Assembly (NCBI GenBank): GCA_943331445.1
Contig: CALQLO010000003.1
Location: 1 to 64,000 of the forward strand
Source: Akkermansia muciniphila
Lineage (GTDB): Bacteria > Verrucomicrobiota > Verrucomicrobiia > Opitutales > UBA953
Direction of reading: 5' to 3'
DNA: 64,000 bases
Made by a program: the position numbers and the translations under genes. Under the pieces are notes generated by a model. It did not search any database, was not told where the DNA came from, and saw only the letters and a program-made list of their open reading frames with translations. The number at the start of each line of letters is the position of its first letter. The stretch's first letter is position 1. Of this stretch, positions 1-9,297 are shown piece after piece.

Positions 1-258
1 GGCGGGCTCAGCTTTCTTTGGGAGCTTGTCCTCCGCGAACTTCATGAAGTCATCGCGGTAGGTCTTCCCAAAGTTGCTCGAGGCGGCGGGCTTCTTGCCG
101 GCGGAGTAGACGTAATCCCTGAACTCGGGCTGAGCCTCCACGAACTGGTCGACCAAGGCGAGGAGCGCCTTGACCTCCAAGCCGAGCTCCTTGGCCACGT
201 CGCTGAAGCGCTGGGTCGTGGCCGCCTTCTTGGCTTCAGGTTTCTTCTTCTCGGTCAT
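1..258 (-). CDS. infB: Translation initiation factor IF-2, N-terminal fragment (cut by the window edge)
   Basis: The first 86 codons of a gene that continues beyond the left edge. The start is the ATG at 258-256. The N-terminus is lysine-rich, followed by RFSDVAKELGLEVKALLALV, which resembles the small IF2_N helical domain (the 'ELAKELG..xKELL' pattern) that opens bacterial IF-2. It lies 47 bp downstream of nusA on the same strand, and nusA-infB is one of the most conserved bacterial gene orders; this context carries much of the call. IF-2 is the GTPase that places initiator tRNA on the 30S subunit. The GTPase domain is not in the window, so the identification is inferred from the N-terminal motif and synteny. 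Confidence 0.72.
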   Translation of the reverse strand, partial: MTEKKKPEAKKAATTQRFSDVAKELGLEVKALLALVDQFVEAQPEFRDYVYSAGKKPAASSNFGKTYRDDFMKFAEDKLPKKAEPA

Positions 259-305
259 GTGCTCGTTCGGGGTGGTATGTCGGGATGGACTAGAAGAGGG
301 GAGGA

Positions 306-1553
306 TTAAGCGCTACGGCCCTTGGCGTAGGCCGCGAGGACGGTTTCGACCTCTTCGGCCGGGATGCCGCTCTCCTTGAAGTCTTCCACGGTCGCGCCTT
401 CGAGGGCTTCGACGCTGGAGATACCTAGGCTGACGAACTTCGCGATGAGTTCGGCCGGGAGGCCAAGCTGTTCGGCGATGCGGACGGCAGCGTCACCAGC
501 CTTAGCTTCGAAGCTTTCGGCGGCGTGCGTGGCCTTCTGAATGTTGAGACCCCAGCCCATGAGTTTGGAGGTGAGGCGGGCGTTGCGACCCTTGCTGCCG
601 ATGGCGATACGCATGTCGTCTTCGTCCACTTCGAAGTGGATGCTGCGGGTGCGCTCGTCGATCCGGACGTTACGGGGCTTAGCCGGTCGGATGGCTTCTT
701 CGAGTAGCTTGAGCGGCTCGGCATGGTAGCGGATGATATCAATCTTTTCGCCGCCGAGTTCCTTAACGATGTTGCGGACGCGGGCGCCACGGGCACCGAC
801 GCAAGCGCCGACGGGGTCGACCTTGGGATCGCGCGAATCAACGGCAATCTTGGTGCGGTAGCCAGGGTCGCGGGCCATCTTGGCGATGGTGACGGTTTTA
901 TCGGCGATTTCGGCGACTTCGAGTTCCAGCAGGCGGCGGACAAAGCCGTCGTTGGCGCGGGAAAGGACGAACTCGCGACCGCGCTGCGGGTCTTCCCGGA
1001 TTTCAAGGAGGAGGCAGCGGATGCGGTCGCCGGTGCGGAATTCGTCGCCATGGCAGCGTTCTTTGTGGGTCAGCACAGCTTCGGCGGTGCCGAGCTCGAT
1101 GATGACATTACCACGTTCGGTGCGGCGGACGGTGCCGGTGACGATGTCTCCAACCTTATCCTTATACTCGAGGAAGACTTGGTCCTTCTCGATTTTGCGG
1201 AAACGCTGGTTGAGCAGCTGCTGGGTGGTCTTGGCGGCGATACGGCCGAGGTCAGCCACATTGATGGGCTTGCGCACTTCTTGGCCGACCTGGACATTGG
1301 CTTCGAGGAGGGAGGCGGCGATCGGGTTGATCTCCTGCAGGGGGTCGGACACGGAGTCCGTCACGCGGAGGACGACGCAGGCGTCGAGCTTGCCGGTGGC
1401 GGGGTCGGCCGTGATTTCGACGTTCTGGCCGGCCATGACCGATTTCTCGACGGAAGACTTGATGGCCTCAATAATGAGGGCGCAGGCCTCTTCTTTTTTG
1501 ATATTCTTCTCTTTTTCGAGATATTGGAGGAATGGTTTGATATCGACGCTCAT
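306..1553 (-). CDS. nusA: Transcription termination/antitermination protein NusA
   Basis: A 415-residue NusA. In order: N-terminal RNA-polymerase-binding domain (about 1-125, with AAKTTQQLLNQRFRKIEKDQ), S1 RNA-binding domain (about 130-200, GDIVTGTVRRTERGNVIIEL), then two KH domains whose GxxG loops are visible as VGARGARVRNI and IGSKGRNARL, and a single C-terminal helix-hairpin-helix-like segment of about 45 residues. It lacks the second acidic repeat of E. coli NusA, as do many non-proteobacterial forms. The ATG at 1553 (MSVDIKPFLQYLEKEK) is chosen over an upstream in-frame ATG at 1655 because the intervening 34 residues have no NusA character. infB follows downstream. Upstream lies the divergent ettA rather than rimP, so nusA is first in its transcription unit here. 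Confidence 0.96.
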   Translation of the reverse strand: MSVDIKPFLQYLEKEKNIKKEEACALIIEAIKSSVEKSVMAGQNVEITADPATGKLDACVVLRVTDSVSDPLQEINPIAASLLEANVQVGQEVRKPINVADLGRIAAKTTQQLLNQRFRKIEKDQVFLEYKDKVGDIVTGTVRRTERGNVIIELGTAEAVLTHKERCHGDEFRTGDRIRCLLLEIREDPQRGREFVLSRANDGFVRRLLELEVAEIADKTVTIAKMARDPGYRTKIAVDSRDPKVDPVGACVGARGARVRNIVKELGGEKIDIIRYHAEPLKLLEEAIRPAKPRNVRIDERTRSIHFEVDEDDMRIAIGSKGRNARLTSKLMGWGLNIQKATHAAESFEAKAGDAAVRIAEQLGLPAELIAKFVSLGISSVEALEGATVEDFKESGIPAEEVETVLAAYAKGRSA

Positions 1554-1737
1554 GGTAGGTGCTGGTTTGCGGTGAAAGTGTTTGGGGACAAAAAAAGCGG
1601 GTCCGGCTGGACCCACCTCGGTAAAGGTGAACTGACCCCCACCTTGGTCGGCCACCCCGCGATGTCAAGACCGCTAAAGGCCCGTGCCCGCCGGGTTCCG
1701 CTTGCCCCCCGGGGTGCTTCTCCGAACCTTCAGCCCC

Positions 1738-3414
1738 ATGGCTGACGATAAGGTGATTTTCACGATGACGGGGGTGACGAAGTTCTTCGAGAAGAAGCCC
1801 GTTTTCCGGGATATTTCATTATCCTATTACTACGGGGCTAAAATTGGGGTCCTTGGACTCAATGGCTCCGGCAAGTCGACGCTCCTCAAGATCATGGCGG
1901 GCGAAGACAAGGAGTTCGATGGCACGATCAGTCAGGTGCCTGGTTATACTCTTGGCTACTTGGCGCAGGAGCCTCGCTTGGATGAGCACCTCACGGTTCA
2001 GGAATGTGTCATGCAGGCCGCCGCCCCAATGAAGGCGCTGCTGGAGGAATACGACGAGACATTCGTTAAGGTCTCCGAGACGGATGACGCCAAAGAGCAG
2101 GAAAAGATTTTGACCCGCCAGGGCGAAATCCAATCCATTCTCGATACGCGGGGCGGCTGGGATCTGGATGCCCGCATTGAGATGGCGATGGAAGCTTTAC
2201 GCTGTCCGTCTGGTGACGCGGTCGTCTCTAAGTTATCCGGGGGTGAGAAGCGACGCGTAGCCCTTTGCCGGTTGTTGCTGATGGAGCCAGATATCCTGCT
2301 GCTCGATGAGCCGACGAATCACCTCGACGCTGACACGGTCGCATGGCTCGAGCGCCACCTGCAGAGTTATAAGGGTACGGTCATTGCCATCACGCACGAC
2401 CGGTACTTCCTTGATAATGTCGCGGGTTGGATTCTCGAACTTGACCGCGGCCGCGGGATTCCTTGGAAGGGCAATTACTCCTCATGGTTGCAACAGAAAC
2501 AGCAACGCCTTGAGATGGAGGAGAAGCAGTCGGTCGCCCGCTCCCGCTCGATGGAGCGCGAACGGGAATGGGCCGCCGCGTCGCCGAAGGCCCGCGTGGC
2601 CAAGAATAAAGCGCGTCTCCGTGCCTATGAGCAGATGCTCACGCAAGATCAAGGGCAGCAGGAAAAGGCCGCCGAAATCTGGATCCCGCCCGGTCCGCGT
2701 CTCGGCGGAGCCGTCATCGACGCCCGCGGTCTCATGAAGGGATACGGCGACCGCATTCTGATGGAGGATGTTAACTTTACTCTGCCTGCTGGCGGTATCG
2801 TCGGTGTGGTTGGCCCCAATGGTGCCGGCAAGACGACGCTCTTCCGAATGATCACGGGGCAAGAGAAGCCGGACCGCGGCACGCTCACGGTGGGCGAGTC
2901 GGTGAAGATCGCTTACGTGGATCAATCCCGTGATTCCCTTCCCGCGGACGCGCCCTTATGGTCCGCCATCTCCGATGGACAGGACATGGTCCATCTCGGA
3001 AAAATCATGGTGCCGGCTCGGGCCTATGCCGCGCGCTTCGGTTTTACCGGCGATGTTCAGCAACGCAAGGTCGGCCTAATGTCCGGCGGCGAACGCAATC
3101 GCATCCACCTTGCGCGGCTGATTAAAGCGGGAGCCAACGTGCTCTTGCTCGATGAGCCGACCAACGATCTCGACGTGAACACGATTCGCGCACTGGAAGA
3201 TGCCCTTGAGGGGTTTGCCGGTTGTGCCGTCATTGTCACCCACGACCGCTGGTTCCTCGATCGCGTGGCCACACATATTCTGGCCTTTGAGGATGACAGC
3301 ACCGTCGTCTGGCATGAGGGAAACTACGGCGATTATCTTGAAGACCGCCGCAAGCGCTTGGGGCTTGATTCAGATACGCCCCGCCGCCCGAAGTATCGTC
3401 GCCTTACGCGCTGA
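1738..3414 (+). CDS. ettA: Energy-dependent translational throttle protein EttA (ABC-F ATPase)
   Basis: A 558-residue ABC-F protein with two ATPase cassettes and no membrane domain. Cassette 1 has Walker A GLNGSGKST, signature LSGGEKRRVALCRLL and Walker B LLLDEPTNHLD; cassette 2 has GPNGAGKTT, MSGGERNRIHLARL and LLLDEPTNDLD. The arm insertion in cassette 1 and the charged linker (residues about 240-320) fit the EttA subfamily, as does the near-identical length to E. coli EttA (555 aa). EttA binds the ribosomal E site and gates entry into elongation according to ATP/ADP ratio. The start is the ATG at 1738 (MADDKVIFTMTGVTKFF); an upstream ATG at 1684 would add 18 unrelated residues. Its last 11 bases overlap the stop of the convergent malQ. 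Confidence 0.95.
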   Translation: MADDKVIFTMTGVTKFFEKKPVFRDISLSYYYGAKIGVLGLNGSGKSTLLKIMAGEDKEFDGTISQVPGYTLGYLAQEPRLDEHLTVQECVMQAAAPMKALLEEYDETFVKVSETDDAKEQEKILTRQGEIQSILDTRGGWDLDARIEMAMEALRCPSGDAVVSKLSGGEKRRVALCRLLLMEPDILLLDEPTNHLDADTVAWLERHLQSYKGTVIAITHDRYFLDNVAGWILELDRGRGIPWKGNYSSWLQQKQQRLEMEEKQSVARSRSMEREREWAAASPKARVAKNKARLRAYEQMLTQDQGQQEKAAEIWIPPGPRLGGAVIDARGLMKGYGDRILMEDVNFTLPAGGIVGVVGPNGAGKTTLFRMITGQEKPDRGTLTVGESVKIAYVDQSRDSLPADAPLWSAISDGQDMVHLGKIMVPARAYAARFGFTGDVQQRKVGLMSGGERNRIHLARLIKAGANVLLLDEPTNDLDVNTIRALEDALEGFAGCAVIVTHDRWFLDRVATHILAFEDDSTVVWHEGNYGDYLEDRRKRLGLDSDTPRRPKYRRLTR

Positions 3415-4918
3415 GCCGATGGGCGGCGCGTAAGCGCTGCTTCCAGTTCACCGCCTCGGAGTCGAGTCGGTCAAGCTGCGTCTCGCTCATGCGCCACGTC
3501 CAGTTGCCTTGGGGGTTCCCCGGCGTGTTGAAGCGCGCCTCGGAGCCCAATCCGAGTAGGTCCTGCGCTGGGATGAACGCGGCGATGGCCGGTGAGGCTA
3601 GCACGGCTTCCGCCAATGCGACTGCCGGGTGATTCATCGTCCCGTAAAGGGCAGTCAGTCTTTCCAGTTCCTGCGGCTGCGCCTGCTTGATCCAGCCGGC
3701 GAGGGTGTCATTGTCGTGGGTGCCCGTGTACGCGATGCGGTCTGCGGCGATATTGGGAGGGTAGTGCGGGTTCTGCTCCAGCTCGCCCCCAAATCCGAAT
3801 TGCAGCACGGCCATACCTGGCAATTTCGCGGCCTTACGTAGGACTTCCACGCCCGGAGAAAGCAGCCCGAGATCCTCGGCGACCAAGGCTAAGTCGCCGA
3901 GGGCTTGCGTGAACGTCAGGCCCGGCCCAGCCCGCCATTCGCCCACGCGTGCATTGGGCGCGCCGGCCGGGACACTCCAGTAGTCATGGATGCCACGGAA
4001 GTGGTCGATGCGGATCGCGTCGAAGAGTTCCAGGTCGTGATGGACGCGTGATTTCCACCAGGCGAAGCCGTCGGCGGCGTGGCGCTCCCAGCGGTAGAGC
4101 GGATTACCCCAGAGTTGGCCGTCTTCCGCAAAGTAATCTGGGGGCACGCCGGCCACAGCCGTGGGGCGTCCGGCTGCATCCAGTTGGAATAAATGCGGGC
4201 TGAACTTGGCGTCGCAGCCATCGCTTGAGACGTAGATGGGTTCGTCGCCGAAAAGCCGCACGCCTCTTTGGCGGGCGTAGTTACGTAGCGCCTTCCATTG
4301 TTCGGCGAAAAGGAACTGCAGTACGGCCGCCTCATCCTGCGCCACTCGTGAAGCCTCCTTGATGGCCCAGGTGTGGGGTGCGGCGTAGCCGTTAATTTCA
4401 CGCAGGGCGGAGAAGCGGCACCAGTCCGTGAGCCAATGGGCCTCGCGTGAGCGATAGGCCTGAAAGGCAGGATCTTTCGCGAGCCCGATGGCACCGCGGC
4501 CGGCGGCTACTTTCAGGATCGGGCGAAGCTCGTTCCAGAGCCTGCCGTAGTCGGTGCATTCATCGCCGTGCCGACGGAGGGAAGAGAGTTCGCCTGCGGT
4601 GATCAACTTGCGGGCCGCGAGGTCGTCCAGGTCGAGCAGGTAAGGATTACCAGCGAAGACGGAGAGCGCCTGATAGGGTGAGTCGCCGTACCCGGTCGGC
4701 CCAAGGGGGCAGACCTGCCACCAGCGGAAGCCGCTCGCTTGCAGGAAGTCTACAAATCGACGGGCGCCGGCTCCAAGGTTTCCCGTCGGGCCAGAGCCAG
4801 GCAGCGCGGTGATGTGGAGCAGTGCCCCCGCGGTTCGCTCCGGGAATGCTCGGCAGCGGAAGGGGACGGCGGGAGCCCGGCCGCTTTCGGCCTCGGGGTC
4901 ACGTCGAGATTGGCTCAT
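3404..4918 (-). CDS. malQ: 4-alpha-glucanotransferase (amylomaltase, GH77)
   Basis: A 504-residue GH77 enzyme that transfers alpha-1,4-glucan segments during glycogen and maltodextrin metabolism, expected in the cytoplasm. Visible signatures: the N-terminal LHITALPGSGPTGNLG, the substrate-loop PLGPTGYGDSPYQALS, the nucleophile region IRIDHFRGIHDYWSVP near residue 305, the acid/base region LVAEDLGLLSPGV, and the third carboxylate in TGTHDNDTLAGW. Its length is typical of the short amylomaltases. The start ATG overlaps the stop of the parvulin gene by 4 bases (ATGA), so it is probably translationally coupled as the last gene of the sel1-mfd-parvulin-malQ block. The function has no obvious link to those partners. 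Confidence 0.95.
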   Translation of the reverse strand: MSQSRRDPEAESGRAPAVPFRCRAFPERTAGALLHITALPGSGPTGNLGAGARRFVDFLQASGFRWWQVCPLGPTGYGDSPYQALSVFAGNPYLLDLDDLAARKLITAGELSSLRRHGDECTDYGRLWNELRPILKVAAGRGAIGLAKDPAFQAYRSREAHWLTDWCRFSALREINGYAAPHTWAIKEASRVAQDEAAVLQFLFAEQWKALRNYARQRGVRLFGDEPIYVSSDGCDAKFSPHLFQLDAAGRPTAVAGVPPDYFAEDGQLWGNPLYRWERHAADGFAWWKSRVHHDLELFDAIRIDHFRGIHDYWSVPAGAPNARVGEWRAGPGLTFTQALGDLALVAEDLGLLSPGVEVLRKAAKLPGMAVLQFGFGGELEQNPHYPPNIAADRIAYTGTHDNDTLAGWIKQAQPQELERLTALYGTMNHPAVALAEAVLASPAIAAFIPAQDLLGLGSEARFNTPGNPQGNWTWRMSETQLDRLDSEAVNWKQRLRAAHRLSA

Positions 4919-6015
4919 TTTTTCAGCTCAGGATCAAGTATCGCGACGTAGTGCTTGGCACGAAGTTCAGCGATCCGCGTTGCCAAAGCTTGGCGGAAAT
5001 TTTCGACGTTCACCTTGCGCTCAATGTCGCCCAAAACCTCCGGGTCGGAAAGTGGCAGATAGCCTTTGGGCCGATAATCAGTGCGGACGAAGATAAACCA
5101 AGTGGCAGCGCTTCCGCTGATGGTGAATTCCATCGGGGCGGAAGCTTGATCAGCGGGTAGATTCTTCACCGTGGTGACGATTTTCGCGTTCAGGTCCCCC
5201 AGTTCCCGCCAGCCGCTATCGCCGCCGGTTTTGGCATAGTCATCGGTGCTAATCCGTTCGGCGATGTCAGCGAAGGTTGGCTTCGCATTCAGCTTGTTGG
5301 TGTCGATTTTAAAGCGCGCGAAGGTGGCGAGGATTTTCTCCGGATGCTGGAGGGCGTCGGCCCAGGCATGGGCGCGAGTTCGGGCTTCTTCGACGGATTC
5401 AGCGGAGCCTTGGGTGATGGTGATTTGGCGGAAGCGGATCTGCTCCTTGCGTTCGAATTCAGCTTTATGCTTTTCGTAATACTCGGCGAGTTTACCTGGG
5501 CCGGAAGTCATGGCGTTGGTGCGGATCTCGCGCTGCATCTCGGAGGCGATGATGTGTTCCTCTACTATTTTCCGGTACTCAAGAGGGGTTGTGCCTTCTT
5601 TGCGGAGTTGATCAACGAAGCGATTGCGGTCTCCGGCGAAATCCCGACGAACGGTTTCCTCAATCTCTGCATCGATGAAGGAAGCGGGGACTTTGTTCCC
5701 GCTGGCTCGGAATTCAGCAACGATGAGCTTGCTGTCGATGGTGCTTTTTAGGGTGTCCTGGAATATTTTCTCGAGCGCAAGATCGAAGTCGGCAGCACTC
5801 TTCGACTCGGCTTTCACTTGGCCGATAATCGGCATCATTTGTCGGATGATTTCCGAATGGGTGATGCCTTGGTTGTCGGACACTCCGGCGACATAGTCTG
5901 TGCGCTGCGCCCTGAAGTTGCGGACTGCGACATGCTCGAGGCCGCTTGGCGCTAACTGCGCGAATACTGCGGCGGCGCTGCCGAGGAGGGCGAAGGAGAA
6001 GGACGAAACGTTCAT
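4915..6015 (-). CDS. Periplasmic SurA/PpiC-type peptidyl-prolyl isomerase chaperone
   Basis: A 366-residue exported protein. The N-terminus (MNVSSFSFALLGSAAAVFAQ) is a signal peptide with a likely AxA-like cleavage site near residue 19. Residues about 40-170 form a SurA_N-type helical region (GITHSEIIRQMMPII, KSTIDSKLIVAEF, RDFAGDRNRFVDQLRKEG). One parvulin rotamase domain follows (about 195-310), beginning EQIRFRQITI and including the family hallmark DYAKTGGDSGWREL. SurA-like proteins escort outer-membrane proteins through the periplasm. Only one parvulin domain is present, against two in E. coli SurA. The start overlaps the mfd stop by 4 bases, and the stop overlaps malQ. The mfd-surA-like adjacency looks operonic. 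Confidence 0.88.
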   Translation of the reverse strand: MNVSSFSFALLGSAAAVFAQLAPSGLEHVAVRNFRAQRTDYVAGVSDNQGITHSEIIRQMMPIIGQVKAESKSAADFDLALEKIFQDTLKSTIDSKLIVAEFRASGNKVPASFIDAEIEETVRRDFAGDRNRFVDQLRKEGTTPLEYRKIVEEHIIASEMQREIRTNAMTSGPGKLAEYYEKHKAEFERKEQIRFRQITITQGSAESVEEARTRAHAWADALQHPEKILATFARFKIDTNKLNAKPTFADIAERISTDDYAKTGGDSGWRELGDLNAKIVTTVKNLPADQASAPMEFTISGSAATWFIFVRTDYRPKGYLPLSDPEVLGDIERKVNVENFRQALATRIAELRAKHYVAILDPELKK

Positions 6016-9000
6016 GAGCCAGTGGAAGGAAGGATGCGCGAGAGGAACCCTCGGATTTCTTTGAGTTTCCGCAGGGGGTCCTTCACGGTCAAGCGGGGAA
6101 ACCGATTGCCTATCATAATAGGCTCAGGCGACCGCCCTCCTGCCACGCTTAGGCAACGGAGGGTGTTGCCATCGGTTGTCACGGAAATGACACTTTTCTC
6201 CTCAGCCAGACAGCGGATTTCAGCCAAAGAGAGCAAGGCCTCGGCTTCCGGTGGTAATTTGCCGTAGCGATCTTTAAGCGAGGCGCGTAGTTCCACCACT
6301 TCGGAAATATCTAGAGCCAAGGCGATGCGCCGGAACGCTTCGATGCGCAAGCGGGTCTCCGGAATCCAATCTGCCGGCAGCGTGGCGGTGAGTAAGGGGG
6401 CGTCGCCATCGCTGGAATTGACCTGTTCCGTCCCAAGTGCGGCCTGAGTGTGATCGATGAAATCAAGATTCACATCACACCGCTCACTGGTCGCACCCTT
6501 GTCGCCGCGCAATTTGGCCACGCTCCGGCGGAGCAGTTGGCAGTAGAGGTCGAAGCCCACAACGGCGACATGTCCGCTCTGGGCGGCACCCAGGATGTTG
6601 CCCGCGCCTCGTAACTCGAGGTCGCGCATGGCGATGCGGAAACCCGCCCCGAGCTGGTTATACTGTCGGATGGCGGAAAGCCTTCGGTGCGCCGTGCCAA
6701 CGAGCGCGGCGTGTCGATGGAGGAAGAGGTAGGCGTATGCCTGACGATTGAATCGCCCGACCCGTCCGCGTAGCTGATAAAGCTGGGCGAGACCGAAGCG
6801 GTCCGCCCCTTCGATAATCAGGGTGTTACAGTTTGGGATATCCAAGCCGGTCTCGATGATGGTCGTGCACACGAGCACATCGTATTCACCAGCGACAAAT
6901 GCGGACATGGTTTCCTCCAGCTCGCCCGCGCCCATCTGGCCGTGGCCGACGATGATGCGAGCCTTGGGGAGGAGGGCGGCGAGGCGCTCAGCAACCGCCC
7001 GAATTGTCTCCACGCGATTGTGCAGGTAGAAGACTTGCCCGCCACGGGCGAGTTCGGCTTTCACCGCATCCCGCACGAGGTTCTCGTCATAACTTCGGAC
7101 GACGGTGCGGATCGGCAATCGTTCGCGCGGGGGCGTTTCGATGACGCTGAGGTCGCGGGCACCGACAAGTGCGAGGTAGAGCGTGCGCGGGATGGGTGTC
7201 GCGCTCATCGCGAGGACGTCTACTTCAGAGCGGAGTTGTTTGAGACGCTCTTTGTGCCGAACGCCGAAGCGATGTTCCTCGTCGATGATGACGAGGCCGA
7301 GCCGTCCGAAGCTTGTTCCGTCAGAGAGGAGTGCGTGGGTGCCCACGACAATGTCGACGGTACCGGCGGCGGCCCGCGCCCGGACGTCGGCTTTTTGCTT
7401 CGCGGTGCGATATCCACTCAGGAGTTCAACCGAGACGGGCCAACGTGCGAGTCGCTCTTTAAAGCTTTCGAAGTGCTGCTGGGCTAGGACGGTGGTGGGG
7501 GCGAGAATCGCGACCTGCCGTCCCCCGAGTACGCATTTGAACGCAGCGCGCAAGGCTACCTCCGTCTTCCCGAAGCCGACATCACCGCTGACTAACCTGT
7601 CCATGGGTGCGGGGCGTTCCATGTCGGCTTTCACTTCGGTGATGGCGCGGGCCTGATCGGGCGTCTCGCGGTGCGGGAAGGAACGTTCGAATTCGCCCAT
7701 CCAGGCGTTATCCGCGTCTTTCGGGTGCGAGATGCCAGGCTTGGTGGAGCGCTCGGCTTGCATCGCCAATAATTGGGCCGCGAGGTCCACCGTGGCCTTC
7801 TCGGCAGCCTTGCGCGATTTTTCCCAGCCGCCCCCGCCGAGTTTCGAAAGCTTGGGCTGCATCCGACCGATGCCGATATAACGCGTGAGCAGATGCGATT
7901 CCCGCAGGGGGAGGTGCAGCATCGATTTCGCGGCAAACTCCAAGCCGATGAAGTCTTCGGTTCGGCCATTGTGTTCGTGGGCCTTGATGCCGCGGAAGAG
8001 GCAGACGCCTTGGGTGGCGTGGACGAGTGCGTCGCCGTCGGCGATTTCACCGAAGTCGAGGGCGCGCCCCACGGCGGCGCGGACGGCGGTGCGTCGTCTC
8101 GGTAGGGAAGCGAGCGGGCGTTTCCGGCGACCGAAGAGTTCCCGTTCGGTCAGCAGGATAAGTCCATCGCGGAGTAATCCCGGCAACTTGCCGGGGGCCA
8201 GTAGGATGCCGCCGCCGAATCGTCCATGAATCACGCGCGGTGTGAAGCCGCGGATTTTGGCCGCGGTCACATCGGCATTCAGTCGATCGACGGACCCGTC
8301 ATTGTCGCCTGCCAGCAGGCAAGGCCGACCGTCTTTGGTCAGTGAAGCCGCGGCGCGGAGCAGGGCGGGTCGCGCCTCTGAACTATCGGTCGCACCACCA
8401 ATGAGTAGCGATTCGCCGGGAGCTGATTCCAGAGCGAGGGCTTCGTAGCCGATGGGCGCATCGTCGGTCTCTTCGAGCACGAGTTCATCAACTTTGGCGC
8501 GGTGGAGTTCCGCGCAAAGCACGTCTTCGTGGCAACGGTCGACCGATATGATGAGAGTTCCAGCACCGAGGTGATGGAAGAACGGGGCTTCGGGTGCCGT
8601 GCCGGAATCATCACGCGGGGCGCAGATCACGAGGCCGTCGACCTCGCCTTCGCTCCGTTGCGTCGCGGGATCAAAAGGACGGAGGGATTCGACCGTATCC
8701 CCGAAGAGGTCAATGCGCACGGGCGACTGTGCATTCAGCGGGTAGACATCTAAGATGCCGCCGCGCAGGGCGTATTCGCCGGGTTGTTCGCAGAGGGCCT
8801 CATGGGCGTAGCCAAAATCCACCGCCAGCCGGCGGGCGAATGCTTGCAGCGCGAGCTTATCGCCCTTGCGGATGACAATCTCAGCCTGAGCGGTGGCTTC
8901 GGGTGCGGGGGAACGGCGGGTGATTGAGCCTGGGGTGCAAGCGATGAGCAGGGGTTTCTTTGCGTCATGGGCTCCATGCCGGAGCAGGGAGAGGACGCCG

Positions 9001-9245
9001 AGTAGATCGCAGTCCGCCTCAAAGGCTGGCACCGCCGCATCCGATTCTGTTAAAGTCCGGGCGACGGGCTGTGCTCCGTTGAGCAGCGTAAGCAGCTGGG
9101 CGGTTTCTTCCGCCAGCGTTTCCGCGGCGCCAAGATTCGAGGCGAGTAAGACGATGACGCTACGCCCGGCTCCTTCCGAACAAGCGCACACCGCCCGGGC
9201 GTGCGCGGGCACGCCGGTCAGGGCACGGCGTGGATGGGCGGGCAT
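6012..9245 (-). CDS. mfd: Transcription-repair coupling factor
   Basis: A 1077-residue Mfd, the ATP-driven translocase that removes stalled RNA polymerase at DNA lesions and recruits UvrA. The N-terminal UvrB-like module ends with the EYALRGGILDVYPL motif. A CarD/RID-type polymerase-interaction domain follows (GDALVHATQGVCLFRG, about residue 400). The RecG-like motor has Walker A GDVGFGKTEVALRAAF, motif II IDEEHRFGVRHKE, motif III AMSATPIPRTL, and the TRCF C-terminal domain. It is slightly shorter than E. coli Mfd (1148 aa), mostly at the N-terminus. No in-frame start exists between the ATG at 9245 and an upstream stop, so this start is secure. It lies 52 bp after the Sel1-repeat gene and overlaps the parvulin gene by 4 bases. 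Confidence 0.97.
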   Translation of the reverse strand: MPAHPRRALTGVPAHARAVCACSEGAGRSVIVLLASNLGAAETLAEETAQLLTLLNGAQPVARTLTESDAAVPAFEADCDLLGVLSLLRHGAHDAKKPLLIACTPGSITRRSPAPEATAQAEIVIRKGDKLALQAFARRLAVDFGYAHEALCEQPGEYALRGGILDVYPLNAQSPVRIDLFGDTVESLRPFDPATQRSEGEVDGLVICAPRDDSGTAPEAPFFHHLGAGTLIISVDRCHEDVLCAELHRAKVDELVLEETDDAPIGYEALALESAPGESLLIGGATDSSEARPALLRAAASLTKDGRPCLLAGDNDGSVDRLNADVTAAKIRGFTPRVIHGRFGGGILLAPGKLPGLLRDGLILLTERELFGRRKRPLASLPRRRTAVRAAVGRALDFGEIADGDALVHATQGVCLFRGIKAHEHNGRTEDFIGLEFAAKSMLHLPLRESHLLTRYIGIGRMQPKLSKLGGGGWEKSRKAAEKATVDLAAQLLAMQAERSTKPGISHPKDADNAWMGEFERSFPHRETPDQARAITEVKADMERPAPMDRLVSGDVGFGKTEVALRAAFKCVLGGRQVAILAPTTVLAQQHFESFKERLARWPVSVELLSGYRTAKQKADVRARAAAGTVDIVVGTHALLSDGTSFGRLGLVIIDEEHRFGVRHKERLKQLRSEVDVLAMSATPIPRTLYLALVGARDLSVIETPPRERLPIRTVVRSYDENLVRDAVKAELARGGQVFYLHNRVETIRAVAERLAALLPKARIIVGHGQMGAGELEETMSAFVAGEYDVLVCTTIIETGLDIPNCNTLIIEGADRFGLAQLYQLRGRVGRFNRQAYAYLFLHRHAALVGTAHRRLSAIRQYNQLGAGFRIAMRDLELRGAGNILGAAQSGHVAVVGFDLYCQLLRRSVAKLRGDKGATSERCDVNLDFIDHTQAALGTEQVNSSDGDAPLLTATLPADWIPETRLRIEAFRRIALALDISEVVELRASLKDRYGKLPPEAEALLSLAEIRCLAEEKSVISVTTDGNTLRCLSVAGGRSPEPIMIGNRFPRLTVKDPLRKLKEIRGFLSRILPSTGS

Positions 9246-9297
9246 GCGCTTATCGAGTTGGGAAGCGCCGATGGGTCAAACCCCGTTCGCGATTCGC

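Noticed and set aside
723-1745. 340-codon open frame antisense to nusA
   Set aside because: It is the mirror of nusA codons; the translation is Gly/Asp/Ala-rich without any recognisable motif, while the opposite strand encodes full NusA.
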